A stretch of DNA of 64,000 nt from Desulfuromonadales bacterium (GCA_016650295.1 JAENWA010000096.1:1-64000), one strand, 5' to 3'. Shown: positions 46,976 through 58,138, counted from the stretch's first letter. The notes: generated from the letters alone by a model not told the origin. Program-made: numbers and translations.

Positions 46976-47749
46976 ATGCCACCGACAGGCGAAGAAATCC
47001 GGAGAGTACTTCTGGAAGTAATCAGTGAATACTCCGACAGAGATGCATCGTTTCAGTCCGGTACAATTTTAGGTGAATCTCAACGCAGACTCGGAATCAA
47101 TCATAATGTAAGCATGGAACAAGCGTTACTGACACTATGGCATGATCTGTTTAGAACTGGTTACCTTGCGTGGGGCTATAATCTTTCCAATCCGGACCCC
47201 CCATTTTGCCACCTTACAGACCAAGGGAGGCGAACCTTACAGCATTTAAGCCGTGATCCTGCTAATCCTGATGGATATCTTCATCATTTAAACCAAACAG
47301 CCACATTAAATCCAATTTCAAATTCTTATCTAAAAGAGGCTCTCATATCTTTTAACACCAACTGTTATAAAGCTGCTGCGGTTATGATAGGGGCTTCAGC
47401 GGAAAGTATTGTGCTTGAGTTGAGAGACACGCTGGTAGCTAAGATTATTTCTTTGAGCAGAACACCAGCTAAGGACCTGGAAGATTGGAGAATCAAGAAG
47501 GTTCTAGATTCATTAAAAAAGGAGATCGACGCAAAACGGCCCTTAATTCTCACTCCATTATGGGAAGCCTACCAAGGCTATTGGTCTGCTTTTACGCAGC
47601 AAATACGTACCGTTAGAAACGATGCTGGTCATCCTACAAATATTGACCCAGTGACAGAAGAGTCCGTTCATGCATCGCTTCTTATTTTTCCGGAATTAGC
47701 AAAGCTCGCAAATGACTTGTCATCTTGGATTACAACACATTACACATAG
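46976..47749 (+). CDS. HEPN-like protein (RNDAGH motif)
   Basis: QQIRTVRNDAGHPTNIDPV resembles HEPN/DUF4145-type C-termini; ORF with RBS agaggagaaaat. Confidence 0.65.
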   Translation: MPPTGEEIRRVLLEVISEYSDRDASFQSGTILGESQRRLGINHNVSMEQALLTLWHDLFRTGYLAWGYNLSNPDPPFCHLTDQGRRTLQHLSRDPANPDGYLHHLNQTATLNPISNSYLKEALISFNTNCYKAAAVMIGASAESIVLELRDTLVAKIISLSRTPAKDLEDWRIKKVLDSLKKEIDAKRPLILTPLWEAYQGYWSAFTQQIRTVRNDAGHPTNIDPVTEESVHASLLIFPELAKLANDLSSWITTHYT

Positions 47750-47854
47750 TTAAATATCAAATTGTTTGCTAAAAGTGGGTGGGTTTTATAATCGGAAAAA
47801 TTCCATAACTGTAACGTTTGAACCAATGTAGTCTAATTTACAGGAGGCTTTGAA

Positions 47855-48499
47855 ATGGCAAATGTACCATCCAAAATAGAAACCGCTTTGAAAATACTAG
47901 ACATCTTTGTCAACCACTTTAATTGCAGGGCCTCACACGTATTAAGAGTGAACAACTTTTTGGCGGTATGGCACAAAAAAGGGCTGCATTGGGATGATTT
48001 TATTCCAGGAATGGAATTCGCCGCAGAGCAAAAATGGGTTGAGATATTGCCTAACGGTTACTCCTTCAAATTAACAGAAGAAGGTTTTGCAACATCGCCG
48101 CAACAAAATTCTGAAATAAACGCTAAACCGGCCATTGTAAATAAGAATTACATTAGCATTGGTCAGGCAATTAACTCGCCAATTACCCAGGGTATCAACT
48201 CAACTCAAACTGTAACGACCAATTACACACCTATTTCAAAAGACGAGCTGGTAGACTTCGTCAATTCTTTTCGAGAGCATATCTCAGATTTAAAACTTTC
48301 GACCCAAGAAGAAAGAAAAGTAAACGCTCAATTGGCCACAATTGAAGCCCAATTACTCGACGAACCAAATCCTGAAGTATTAAAACAAACCTTTGCCTCC
48401 ATTAAAAACATTACTGAAGGTGCTATTGGAAGTCTTCTAGCAACAGCCGCACAACCAGGAGTATGGGCTGCAATTCAATCTTTTCTCTCTAGTTGTTAA
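47855..48499 (+). CDS. Hypothetical protein, N-terminal winged-helix-like, C-terminal helical/hydrophobic
   Basis: RBS caggaggctttgaa; linker NYISIGQAINSPITQGINSTQTVTTNYT. Confidence 0.6.
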   Translation: MANVPSKIETALKILDIFVNHFNCRASHVLRVNNFLAVWHKKGLHWDDFIPGMEFAAEQKWVEILPNGYSFKLTEEGFATSPQQNSEINAKPAIVNKNYISIGQAINSPITQGINSTQTVTTNYTPISKDELVDFVNSFREHISDLKLSTQEERKVNAQLATIEAQLLDEPNPEVLKQTFASIKNITEGAIGSLLATAAQPGVWAAIQSFLSSC

Positions 48500-48634
48500 C
48501 CCACGAATGAGCCAGAAGGGACGCAGGTGAGTTTACTGACTTGTCGAGAGAGAAGAACAATGTCCAACTCTTATTAGGCCCCTGTCTGTCAATAGGCAAA
48601 ATGGTGCCTTGACGATTTTGACTCTTTTTATTGC

Positions 48635-49090
48635 ATGAATCGGTTCAACAGCATCCAGCGCCAAGACCGGCCCAATAGCCGCCTCTCTCAAGAGATATTC
48701 GAAAGGATCGCCCGTGAGGGAAGAAAATTTGGATTAGGCTTAGTACTTTCTTCTCAACGTCCATCGGAACTTTCACAGACTGTTCTGGCTCAATGCAATA
48801 CATTTATTCTTCATCGGCTTGTAAATGATAAAGATCAGGACCAGGTTAAACGACTGGTCCCAGATAATGTAGGTGCACTCCTCGACGAACTTCCAAATCT
48901 ACCAACTCGGAAAGCAATCATGCTCGGTTGGGCAACACAGATTCCTGTAATCATGAATGTTCGTGAACTTCCGGACAGTCAGCGACCACACTCAGCCGAC
49001 CCACAATTCTGGGATGTTTGGACTAGAAGTAAAAAAGGTGAACGACTGATGAATTGGGATAAAATCGCTGACGAGTGGCAGGAAAGCTGA
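48635..49090 (+). pseudogene. C-terminal fragment of HerA-like ATPase
   Basis: SREIFERIA-type region SQEIFERIAREGRKFGLGLVLSSQRPSELSQTVLAQCNTFILHRLVNDKDQDQVKRLVPDN; Walker A and B regions absent upstream. Confidence 0.78.
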
Positions 49091-49243
49091 CAAGCCCGGA
49101 GGGGGCGCTAGAAAGCATATCAGAGGTTCAATGCTCGAGATTTCAAAAATATAAAACACATAATTTCCAACTCACGGCTGGACCGGTCCTAAACCCGACC
49201 GATCAGCCTTGCGTTTTACATGCAGAAAAGGACCCACAACCCA

Positions 49244-50800
49244 ATGATCGAAGACATCAAAAAAACCCTTTGGGCCACCGCCGACAAGCTGCGCGCCAAC
49301 ATGGACGCTGCCGAATACAAGCATGTCGTGCTTGGCCTCATCTTTGTCAAATACATCTCCGACACCTTTCAGACCCGCAGTAACGAACTTACGGAACGCT
49401 TTGCTGATCCTGATGACGAGTATTACATTCAGGATGCAGATTCTGCTGGAATAGTAAGCGAGCTGGAAGACCGTGACTACTACCGGGAAGTCAACGTCTT
49501 CTGGGTGCCGGAAGCTGCGCGCTGGGAAAACCTGCGGGCACAGGCCAAGCAGCCCGATATCGGCAAACGCATCGACGATGCCCTGACACTGATCGAGACC
49601 GAAAACCCCAAACTCAAAGGTATCCTCGACAAACGCTATGCCCGCGTGCAACTTCCTGATGGCAAGCTGGGCGAACTTGTGGATATGGTTTCTACCATCG
49701 GATTTGGGACCACCGGGCAGAGTGCCCGCGACCTGCTCGGCCAGGTGTATGAATATTTTCTCGGCCAGTTTGCCAGTGCCGAAGGCAAGCGTGGCGGCCA
49801 GTTCTACACCCCTGCCAGTATCGTTAAGACGCTGGTATCCATACTCGCACCGCATCAGGGACAGGTCTATGACCCCTGCTGCGGTTCGGGCGGCATGTTT
49901 GTGCAATCGGAAAAATTCATCGAAGCACATGGCGGCAAGATCGGTGATGTGTCTATCTACGGCCAGGAATCCAACCCAACCACCTGGCGGCTGGCGGCGA
50001 TGAACCTCGCCATTCGCGGTATCGACTTCAACCTGGGCAAAGAACCTGCCGACACCTTTGTCCGCAACCAGCACCCCGATTTGCGCGCCGACTTCGTGCT
50101 GGCCAACCCTCCCTTCAATATTTCCGACTGGTGGCATGGCAGCCTGGAAGGCGACCCGCGCTGGGTGTATGGCACACCGCCGCAAGGCAACGCCAACTAC
50201 GCCTGGCTGCAACATATCCTCTACCACTTAAAAGCTCAGGGTAGAGGCGGTATCGTACTGGCCAACGGCTCCATGTCCTCCAGCCAGAACTATGAGGGCG
50301 ATATCCGCCGCGCCATGGTCGAGGCCGACAAGGTGGAGGTCATGGTTGCCATGCCGGGCCAACTGTTCTTCAATACCCAGATCCCGGCCTGCCTCTGGTT
50401 TCTGGTCAAACAGAAGAGCAGGCGTCAGGGTGAAGTGCTGTTCATCGACGCCCGCAAACTGGGCACCATGATCAGCCGGGTGCAGATCGAGTTTACCGAT
50501 ACCGATATCCAGAGAATCGCCGACACCGTCCTTGCCTGGCGTTGTGATGGTGAAGCCAATGTCGAATATGCCGACGTGGCCGGCTTCTGCCGGAGTGTGA
50601 CGCTGGCCGAGATCGCCGAGCATGGTCATGTCCTGACACCGGGGCGCTATGTGGGTGCTGAGGCGGTTGAGGATGATGACGAAGCTTTTGTTGAGAAAAT
50701 GCAGCGGTTGACTGAGACTCTGGGTGAACAGATGGCCAAGGGTGCGGAACTTGATGGGCTGATCCGGAAGAAGCTGGGAGGGCTGGGGTATGAGTTCTAA
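49244..50800 (+). CDS. hsdM: Type I restriction-modification system, DNA methylase subunit M
   Basis: [55 protein letters not shown]. Confidence 0.96.
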   Translation: MIEDIKKTLWATADKLRANMDAAEYKHVVLGLIFVKYISDTFQTRSNELTERFADPDDEYYIQDADSAGIVSELEDRDYYREVNVFWVPEAARWENLRAQAKQPDIGKRIDDALTLIETENPKLKGILDKRYARVQLPDGKLGELVDMVSTIGFGTTGQSARDLLGQVYEYFLGQFASAEGKRGGQFYTPASIVKTLVSILAPHQGQVYDPCCGSGGMFVQSEKFIEAHGGKIGDVSIYGQESNPTTWRLAAMNLAIRGIDFNLGKEPADTFVRNQHPDLRADFVLANPPFNISDWWHGSLEGDPRWVYGTPPQGNANYAWLQHILYHLKAQGRGGIVLANGSMSSSQNYEGDIRRAMVEADKVEVMVAMPGQLFFNTQIPACLWFLVKQKSRRQGEVLFIDARKLGTMISRVQIEFTDTDIQRIADTVLAWRCDGEANVEYADVAGFCRSVTLAEIAEHGHVLTPGRYVGAEAVEDDDEAFVEKMQRLTETLGEQMAKGAELDGLIRKKLGGLGYEF

Positions 50801-52130
50801 TTCGCCCATTCAGTCTGAGTTTCCCATAACCCCGATTGGGTTTGGCGCAAATTTTATTTCTGGATATGCCTTTAAGAGCCAGGATTTCTGCGAAAAAGGG
50901 CTTCCGGTTATAAAAATCAAAAACATTCAGGATCGGATCGTTACTACTGCTAGCTCTCAGTGCGTACTACCTGATCTAATTACGGAGAAACTGAAAAAGT
51001 TCCTACTGGATAACGGCGATGTACTTATTGCAATGACAGGGCAAGGCAGCGTTGGTCGTGTAGGCAGGCTTCAATGCGTAAAAAATATGCGCCCTGCGAT
51101 GAACCAACGAGTTGGAAAGTTTGTCGCAGATGAGGCGTCACTTCACAAAGATTTTTTGTATTACGTCATAAGTTCAGAAACTTTTGAGAACCATTTATTT
51201 GCTATGGGATCTGGGAGTGGCCAGCCGAACCTGAGTCCAGCCGCGATTCTGTCGGTTGGTATTCCTCAGCCTGCATACCAGGAACAAGTTGCAATCGCGG
51301 AAATATTGAATGCTCTTGACGACCGCATCGCCCTCCTCTGCGACACCAACACCACCCTCGAAGCCATCGCCCAAGCCTTGTTCAAATCGTGGTTTGTGGA
51401 CTTCGACCCCGTCCGCGCCAAACAGGAAGGCCGCGAACCGGAAGGCATGGACGCCGACACCGCCGCGCTCTTCCCCGATAGCTTCGAGGAATCGGAACTG
51501 GGGTTGGTGCCGAAGGGGTGGCGGGTTGGAACGGTTGCAGATATTGGTGAGGTCATTTGCGGTAAAACACCACCGACATCGGAACCTGCAAATTACGGCG
51601 ATGATGTTCCGTTTATCACGATACCAGACATGCACAATCTTTTAGCCGTCACTTCAACCAACAGGTCATTATCAACGCTTGGTGCTAATACACAGAAGAA
51701 GAAAACGCTACCACCTGGATCAATTTGTGTGTCTTGTATCGCAACGGCTGGCCTTGTAGTGCGAGTAACGACGCCATCACAAACAAATCAGCAAATAAAT
51801 AGTGTGGTGCCATTTACAAAATGGGGCTATTCCTTCCCACTCTTTACCCTCAGACGAATTGGCGATGCCGTGCGTGCTGGTGGTTCTGGTGGTTCGGTTT
51901 TTCATAACCTGAGCAAGTCAGGATTTGAAAAATTAAAAGTCTTGTTCCCTATTGAACAACTTACCGTTGTTTTTGGTGAAATCATTGAACCTATTATTGA
52001 GAAAATCATTAAGAATCAAAAGCAAGCCCAAACCCTCGCCACCCTCCGCGACACATTGCTCCCCCGCCTGATCTCCGGCCAGTTGCGCCTGCCGGATGTC
52101 GAAGCACTCATTGAGGAGGCCACCGCATGA
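50790..52130 (+). CDS. hsdS: Type I restriction-modification system, specificity subunit S
   Basis: Two TRD-like regions with conserved helices ([39 protein letters not shown]). Confidence 0.93.
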   Translation: MSSNSPIQSEFPITPIGFGANFISGYAFKSQDFCEKGLPVIKIKNIQDRIVTTASSQCVLPDLITEKLKKFLLDNGDVLIAMTGQGSVGRVGRLQCVKNMRPAMNQRVGKFVADEASLHKDFLYYVISSETFENHLFAMGSGSGQPNLSPAAILSVGIPQPAYQEQVAIAEILNALDDRIALLCDTNTTLEAIAQALFKSWFVDFDPVRAKQEGREPEGMDADTAALFPDSFEESELGLVPKGWRVGTVADIGEVICGKTPPTSEPANYGDDVPFITIPDMHNLLAVTSTNRSLSTLGANTQKKKTLPPGSICVSCIATAGLVVRVTTPSQTNQQINSVVPFTKWGYSFPLFTLRRIGDAVRAGGSGGSVFHNLSKSGFEKLKVLFPIEQLTVVFGEIIEPIIEKIIKNQKQAQTLATLRDTLLPRLISGQLRLPDVEALIEEATA

Positions 52131-53089
52131 GTTATCAGCCCCCCTACACCATCACACCACAAATATTGCAGCGGGTAGCAGAGATCGTCGAGCTGTTGGC
52201 CCGTTGGTCGGTGTCAGGTGACTCTGCCCTGTCGCCGCAGTTGCGGCGCAACAACCGTATCCGCACCATTCAGGCATCGCTGGCCATCGAAAACAACACC
52301 CTGAGCATCGAGCAGGTGACCGCCGTACTGGAAGGGAAGCAGGTGCTCGGCTTGCCGCGCGAAATTCAGGAGGTGAAGAACGCCTTTGCCGCCTATGAAC
52401 AGTTGCCGGAGTGGCAACCTCATGCCAGCGCAGATCTGTTGGCAGCGCATGGCCTGCTGATGGCTGGTCTGGTGGATGAAGTCGGTACGTTCCGTACTGG
52501 CGGTGTCGGAGTTTACAACGACAAGGGACTGGTGCATATGGCGCCGCCCGCTGCTCGTGTCGCCGGGCAAATGTCTGATTTGCTGGCCTGGCTGGCATCG
52601 GCGCCGGTGCATCCTTTGATTGCCAGTTGCGTGTTCCATTACGAATTTGAGTTTATCCACCCTTTTGCCGATGGCAATGGCCGCATGGGGCGTTTGTGGC
52701 AAACGCTGATCCTGAGCCAGTGGCAGCCGATGCTGGCGTATCTGCCGGTTGAATCGTTAATCAGATTTCGACAGGTTGCCTATTATCAGGCCTTGGCAGA
52801 GTCGGACAAGACGGGAAATTCAACAGTTTTTATCGAGTTCATGTTGCAGGCGTTACAGGATACCCTAACGGAAGCCCTTTCAAAAACGTCGGTGAAAGCG
52901 TCGGTGAAAACGTCGGTGAAAATCATTGCCGAGCTGCGACAGAACGGTTTGCTGACCATTCCGGAACTCGCCAAAATCATCGGCGTCACAACCCGATCCA
53001 TTGAACGTAATCTGCAAAAGCTGCAGGAGGAAGGAAGGTTGCGTCGGGTCGGGGCAGACAAGGGCGGCCATTGGGAGGTAGTGAAGTGA
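52127..53089 (+). CDS. Fic family protein with C-terminal wHTH
   Basis: HPFADGNGRMGR Fic motif; SIEQVTAVLEGK; C-terminal HTH. Confidence 0.92.
   Translation: MSYQPPYTITPQILQRVAEIVELLARWSVSGDSALSPQLRRNNRIRTIQASLAIENNTLSIEQVTAVLEGKQVLGLPREIQEVKNAFAAYEQLPEWQPHASADLLAAHGLLMAGLVDEVGTFRTGGVGVYNDKGLVHMAPPAARVAGQMSDLLAWLASAPVHPLIASCVFHYEFEFIHPFADGNGRMGRLWQTLILSQWQPMLAYLPVESLIRFRQVAYYQALAESDKTGNSTVFIEFMLQALQDTLTEALSKTSVKASVKTSVKIIAELRQNGLLTIPELAKIIGVTTRSIERNLQKLQEEGRLRRVGADKGGHWEVVK
52886..52921. repeat. 12-bp tandem repeat ACGTCGGTGAAA in fic
   Basis: acgtcggtgaaagcgtcggtgaaaacgtcggtgaaa encoding TSVKASVKTSVK. Confidence 0.8.
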
Positions 53090-53134
53090 CTGAAATAAGC
53101 CGACTAATCGTTTGTCGCCGACATCTCGGAACGG

Positions 53135-53446
53135 ATGGGCTACCTCTCGGCACTTGAGCCGGAGCAAGGACGCTCCCCCCAAGTCACCCCTCAAGTCACC
53201 CCCCAAGTCGAGCGGCTGATGGAGACGCTGGTTGGCGACATGTCCCGAGACCAATTACAAATGGCCATTGGCCTGCAAGACCGCAAGTCGTTCCGCGAGC
53301 TCTATCTTGCACCGGCATTGGCGGCCGGATTGATCGAGATGACCATTCCTGAAAAACCGAACAGCCGGTTGCAAAAATACCGGTTGACTGACCTGGGCAA
53401 ATCGTGGCTGTCACAAAGGGATGAGCAGATTTGTAGGTTGGGGTGA
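53135..53446 (+). pseudogene. C-terminal wHTH fragment of a Fic/AlbA-type protein
   Basis: TPQVTPQVTPQVERLMETLVGDMSRDQLQMAIGLQDRKSFRELYLAPALAAGLIEMT; N-terminal domain missing. Confidence 0.6.
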
Positions 53447-53530
53447 ACTGTTGTATCGTGAACCCCAACATTACGACGCTGGCAAGACTAAAACCGTTGG
53501 GGTTCGTTGCTCTTACCCCAACCTACGAAA
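53432..53530. repeat. REP-like element flanking RAYT (left)
   Basis: gtaggttggggtgaac...gaaccccaacattacgacgctggcaag...ccgttggggttcgttgc...accccaacctac. Confidence 0.8.
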
Positions 53531-53544
53531 ACAGGCGTGGGAAT

Positions 53545-54068
53545 ATGAACTATAGGCGGGCAAAAACTGAAGGTGGCACCTATTTTTTCACGGTCACGCT
53601 GGCTGACCGGAGGAAATCGGCACTTGTGGAACATGTTGATCTGCTCCGTTCTGCCATCCGTCTGGTAAAAGAACGGCATCCATTCACTATCGACGCAATT
53701 GTAATAATGCCAGAACATCTTCACACGATCTGGACTTTACCAAAAGGGGATAAAGACTACCCAACTCGATGGGCACTCATCAAAGCTGGTTTCTCCCGTG
53801 CTTTGCCGAAGGGCGAGGCGATAAGTGAGAGTCGCCTCGCCAAGGGTGAGCGTGGAATCTGGCAACGTCGTTACAGGAGCATCAAATTCGTGATGACGAG
53901 GATTTTGCACGACATGTTGATTACATCCATTTCAACCCGGTAAAGCACGGTCATGTGGCGAGCCCGATTGACTGGCCATTTTCTTCAATTCATCGGTTTG
54001 TAGCAGCGGGGACATTACCGACTGATTGGGGGGCATCTGAAGAGATTTCGGGTAAATTTGGAGAATAA
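53545..54068 (+). pseudogene. REP-associated tyrosine transposase (RAYT, Y1 family), frameshifted
   Basis: NYRRAKTEGGTYFFTVTLADRRKS...IVIMPEHLHTIWTLP...GIWQRRY; after a 1-nt frame change near 53875 continues HQIRDDEDFARHVDYIHFNPVKHGHVASPIDWPFSSIHRF. Confidence 0.88.
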
Positions 54069-54072
54069 GAAT

Positions 54073-54223
54073 CGTTGGGGTTCGTTGCACTTACCCCAAC
54101 CTACGAAAAATACGCTTCTGTAGGTTACGGGTGAACGGTCGTATTGTGAACCCCAACATTACGTCGCTGGCAAGATTAAACCGTTGGGGTTCACGGTGAG
54201 ACTGTTCACCACCAACCTACGAT
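54073..54223. repeat. REP-like element flanking RAYT (right)
   Basis: cgttggggttcgttgcacttaccccaacctacgaaaa...gtgaaccccaacattacgtcgctggcaagattaaaccgttggggttcacggtg. Confidence 0.8.
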
Positions 54224-54251
54224 AATGAATTACGAAACCCTCGGAGAAACC

Positions 54252-57200
54252 ATGACCGAAGACCAACTCGAACAGGAAACCATGGGCTGGCTGGCCGAAG
54301 CCGGCTACAGCCATTGCTACGGTCTGGACATTGCCCCGGATGGCTCTGCACCTGAGCGCAGCAACTACAACCAGGTGCTGCTGGTAGGCCGACTGCGGGA
54401 GGCGATCAACCGGCTGAACCCTTTGGTACCTCCAGTGGCACGCATTGATGCCCTGCAACAAGTGCTGAACCTGGACACGCCGGTGCTGCTGGCTGCCAAT
54501 CGCGCCTTCCACCAACTGCTGGTCAATGGTGTTCCGGTCGAGTATCAGAAGGATGGCGAGACACGCGGCGACTTTGTGCGGTTGATCGACTTTGCCGAGG
54601 TAGAGGCGAACGAATGGATGGCGGTGAACCAGTTTTCCGTCAAGGGTGCAAAGTACACCCGCCGCCCGGACATCATCCTGTTCATCAACGGCCTGCCGCT
54701 GGTGCTGCTGGAGTTGAAGAATCCTGCCGACGAGAAGGCCGACATCTGGAAGGCCTACGATCAGATCCAGACCTATAAAGAGCAGATACCGGATGTCTTC
54801 CAGTACAACGAACTGCTGGTAATCACGGACGGAACCGAGGCGCGCCTGGGTTCGCTCTCTGCCAACGTCGAACGCTTTATGGCCTGGCGTACTATTGACG
54901 GCCTGACGCTTGACCCGCTCGGCCAGTTTAACGAGCTTGAGACGCTGATTCGTGGTGTGCTGGCCCCGGCCTTTCTGCTGGATTTTCTGCGCTTCTTTGT
55001 GCTGTTCGAGGATGACGGCACCCTGGTCAAGAAGATCGCCGGGTATCACCAGTTCCACGCGGTACGTTCGGCCATTGAGCAGGTAATTGCGGCATCCCGC
55101 CCTGGCGGTGATCAGAAAGGGGGCGTGGTCTGGCATACCCAGGGATCGGGCAAGAGCATCACCATGACCTGCTTTGCAGCGCGGGTGATGCGCGAGGCGG
55201 CGATGGAGAATCCCACCATCGTGGTCATTACCGACCGCAACGATCTGGACGGGCAACTGTTCGGGGTATTCTCTCTGTCGCAGGAGTTGCTGCGTGAACA
55301 GCCGGTACAGGGTGAAACGCGGCAGGACCTGCGGGCCAAGCTGGCCAACCGGCCATCGGGGGGGATCGTCTTTGCCACCATCCAGAAGTTCATGCCGGGG
55401 GAGGATGAAGACAGCTTCCCGGTCCTGTCCGACCGCCACAACATCGTGGTGATCGCCGATGAGGCCCACCGCACCCAGTACGGCTTTGAAGCCAGGTTCA
55501 AGGGCGATTCCAAGGGGTATCAGGTGGGCTATGCCCAGCATCTGCGCGATGCGCTCCCTAATGCAACCTTTGTGGCTTTTACCGGCACCCCTGTAGCATC
55601 CGAAGACCGCGACACACGGGCCGTGTTTGGCGATTACATCAGTATCTACGACATGCAGCAGTCCCGCGACGATGGGGCGACTGTGGCGATCTATTTTGAA
55701 TCACGCCTGGCAAAGTTGGGGTTGAAAGAAGACATGCTGGCGGACATCGACGCCGAGGTGGACGAACTGGCGGAAGATGAAGAGGACGATCAGCAGGCCC
55801 GGCTCAAGAGCAAATGGACGGCGCTGGAAAAGGTAGTCGGTGCCGAACCGCGTATCAAGCAGGTGGCGGCTGACCTGGTGGCACACTTTGAAGAACGCAG
55901 CCAGGCCCAGACCGGTAAGGCGATGGTGGTCGCCATGAGCCGCGACATCTGCGTCCATCTCTATAACGCCATCATTGACCTGCGCCCGGAGTGGCACGAC
56001 GAGGACCCGGAAAAAGGCGTGATCAAGGTCGTGATGACCGGCTCAGCCAGCGACAAGCCATTGCTGCGACCGCATATCTATTCCAAGCAGGTCAAGAAGC
56101 GCCTGGAAAAACGCTTCAAAGATCCGGACGATCCGATGCGACTGGTGATCGTGCGGGATATGTGGCTGACCGGTTTCGATGCCCCCTGTGTGCATACGAT
56201 GTATGTGGACAAGCCGATGAAGGGGCACAACCTGATGCAGGCCATCGCCCGCGTCAACCGGGTGTTTCGGGACAAGCAGGGCGGACTGGTGGTGGATTAC
56301 ATCGGCATCGCCAATGACTTGAAACAGGCGCTCAAGGAATATACCAACAGCAAAGGCCGTGGCCGGCCGACTGTCGATGCCCACGAAGCGTATGCGGTGC
56401 TGGAAGAGAAGCTGGACATCCTGCGCGGCATGCTGCATGAGTTCGACTACAGCGGCTTTCTCACCGGCGGCCACGGCATCCTGGCCAAGACTGCCAATCA
56501 TGTCCTGGGGATCAAGGACGGCAAGAAACGCTTTGGCGATACCGCGCTGGCCATGTCCAAAGCCTTTACGCTCTGCTGCACTCTTGATGAAGCCAAGGCC
56601 GTGCGCGAAGAGGTGGCCTTCTTCCAGGCGGTCAAGGTGCTGTTAACCAAGCGGGAGATCAGCACCAAGAAGCGCACCAATGAAGAGCGCGAGCTGGCGA
56701 TCCGCCAGATCATCGGCTCGGCGCTGGTCTCGGAAGAAGTGGTGGATATTTTCCAGGCGGTAGGTCTGGACAAGCCGAATATCGGCATCCTGGATGATAA
56801 CTTCCTGAATGACGTGCGCAACCTGCCGGAACGCAATCTGGCGGTGGAACTGCTGGAGCGACTGCTGGAAGGTGAGATCAGGGCGCGCTTTGCCACGAAC
56901 GTAGTGCAGCAGACCAAGTTTTCGGAACTGCTGGCCAACGTCATCCTGCGCTATCAGAACCGGGCCATCGAAACCGCCCAGGTGATTGAAGAACTGATCG
57001 CCATGGCCAAGAAGTTCAAGGAAGCCATCGGCCGGGGCGAGGAACTCGGACTCAATAACGATGAACTGGCCTTCTATGATGCACTGGCCAACAATGAAGA
57101 AGCGGTCCGCGAGATGGGTGACGAGATCTTGAAGAAGATTGCCCACGAACTAGCAGAGAGCCTGCGCCAGAACATCAGCGTAGACTGGTCGGTGCGGGAT

Positions 57201-57329
57201 AACGTGCGGGCCAAGCTGCGGCTGATGGTGAAGCGGATTCTGCGAAAGTACAAGTATCCGCCACACCGGCAGGAAGCAGCGGTGCAACTGGTACTGGATC
57301 AGGCGGAGACGCTGAGTGCGGAGTGGTAG
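54252..57329 (+). CDS. hsdR: Type I restriction-modification system, restriction subunit R
   Basis: [20 protein letters not shown] (nuclease), [43 protein letters not shown]. Confidence 0.96.
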   Translation: MTEDQLEQETMGWLAEAGYSHCYGLDIAPDGSAPERSNYNQVLLVGRLREAINRLNPLVPPVARIDALQQVLNLDTPVLLAANRAFHQLLVNGVPVEYQKDGETRGDFVRLIDFAEVEANEWMAVNQFSVKGAKYTRRPDIILFINGLPLVLLELKNPADEKADIWKAYDQIQTYKEQIPDVFQYNELLVITDGTEARLGSLSANVERFMAWRTIDGLTLDPLGQFNELETLIRGVLAPAFLLDFLRFFVLFEDDGTLVKKIAGYHQFHAVRSAIEQVIAASRPGGDQKGGVVWHTQGSGKSITMTCFAARVMREAAMENPTIVVITDRNDLDGQLFGVFSLSQELLREQPVQGETRQDLRAKLANRPSGGIVFATIQKFMPGEDEDSFPVLSDRHNIVVIADEAHRTQYGFEARFKGDSKGYQVGYAQHLRDALPNATFVAFTGTPVASEDRDTRAVFGDYISIYDMQQSRDDGATVAIYFESRLAKLGLKEDMLADIDAEVDELAEDEEDDQQARLKSKWTALEKVVGAEPRIKQVAADLVAHFEERSQAQTGKAMVVAMSRDICVHLYNAIIDLRPEWHDEDPEKGVIKVVMTGSASDKPLLRPHIYSKQVKKRLEKRFKDPDDPMRLVIVRDMWLTGFDAPCVHTMYVDKPMKGHNLMQAIARVNRVFRDKQGGLVVDYIGIANDLKQALKEYTNSKGRGRPTVDAHEAYAVLEEKLDILRGMLHEFDYSGFLTGGHGILAKTANHVLGIKDGKKRFGDTALAMSKAFTLCCTLDEAKAVREEVAFFQAVKVLLTKREISTKKRTNEERELAIRQIIGSALVSEEVVDIFQAVGLDKPNIGILDDNFLNDVRNLPERNLAVELLERLLEGEIRARFATNVVQQTKFSELLANVILRYQNRAIETAQVIEELIAMAKKFKEAIGRGEELGLNNDELAFYDALANNEEAVREMGDEILKKIAHELAESLRQNISVDWSVRDNVRAKLRLMVKRILRKYKYPPHRQEAAVQLVLDQAETLSAEW

Positions 57330-57565
57330 GAGTAGCCGTCACCAAACATCTACTGATTCCCTTATCCAATCTTAACCTATCTAACATCAAGAGCAATTTC
57401 ACTAAGGAAATCTTTGTCGAAACGTCGATACAGAACTGGCCTCAATTAACAACCTGAGACTAGCATGATCAACCATCAATTAATCTACTAAATTTCTTCC
57501 ATTGGAGGAGGATAGATTTAGATATAGAGCTAAAACTCCATCCACGGAAATTGCCCAAGACAAAA

Positions 57566-57596
57566 GAAAAAGCCCCTGATTTCTCAAGGGCTTTTG
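57566..57596 (-). terminator. Terminator of ssrA
   Basis: Minus strand AAAAGCCCTTGA-GAAA-TCAGGGGCTTTTTC. Confidence 0.8.
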
Positions 57597-57624
57597 ACTT
57601 TGTCCGGATGGGGCCGGACCGTTA

Positions 57625-57977
57625 TGGTGGAGGTGAGGGGAATCGAACCCCTGTCCGAAAGACCTACAAACTGAATTACTACACCGTTAGTCAATTGCTC
57701 GATTTAGCCGGTGTGCTGCGCACTTGACAAAGCAGCAAACCGGCGGTCCCGTTGATCTCGGGTCACGCTACGGGCGTCGCGCATCCCTATCCGGTAGTGA
57801 ATGACGCCCCCGTTTTACCACCGGCATCTCAATTGGGGGCGCCTGTTAAGCAGCTAGTGCAACAGGAGTGTTGTAGTTGTCGGCAATTAAGCCGTTGCAG
57901 GTTTATTAAGGTCGGCCGCCTGCCCCGACCCGGTGCAATCCAGAAATTCACTCCCCCGTCGAAACCTTTACACCCCC
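57625..57977 (-). ncRNA. ssrA: tmRNA
   Basis: Minus strand begins GGGGGTGTAAAGGTTTCGACGGGG, tag reading frame GCCGACAACTACAACACTCCTGTTGCACTAGCTGCTTAA (ADNYNTPVALAA*), ends TTCGATTCCCCTCACCTCCACCA. Confidence 0.96.
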
Positions 57978-58080
57978 ATGAAAATCTGTGACTCAGGACC
58001 TGGAAACTGGGACTTGGGATCGGGGATCGGAAAAGTCAAAAGCCTTTACTGATCCCTGTTCCCAGACTTTTCTGATCCCT

Positions 58081-58138
58081 GTTACCCGTTACCCGTTCCC
58101 TGTTCCCTGTTCCCTGTTCCCTGTTCCCTGTTCCCTGA
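58081..58138. repeat. 7-bp minisatellite (TTCCCTG)n
   Basis: gttacccgttacccgttccctgttccctgttccctgttccctgttccctgttccctg. Confidence 0.9.

Noticed and set aside
54159-55541. 460-aa minus-strand ORF opposite hsdR
   Set aside because: Antisense shadow ORF of hsdR.
57625-57650. ssrA 3' end as an att site for the defence island
   Set aside because: No second copy of the ssrA 3' sequence was seen by eye near the island's left side and no integrase lies in the window; kept only as a hypothesis.
58081-58138. CRISPR-like array
   Set aside because: Repeats are 7 bp, contiguous and without spacers; a minisatellite, not CRISPR. No CRISPR array or cas gene was seen in the window.
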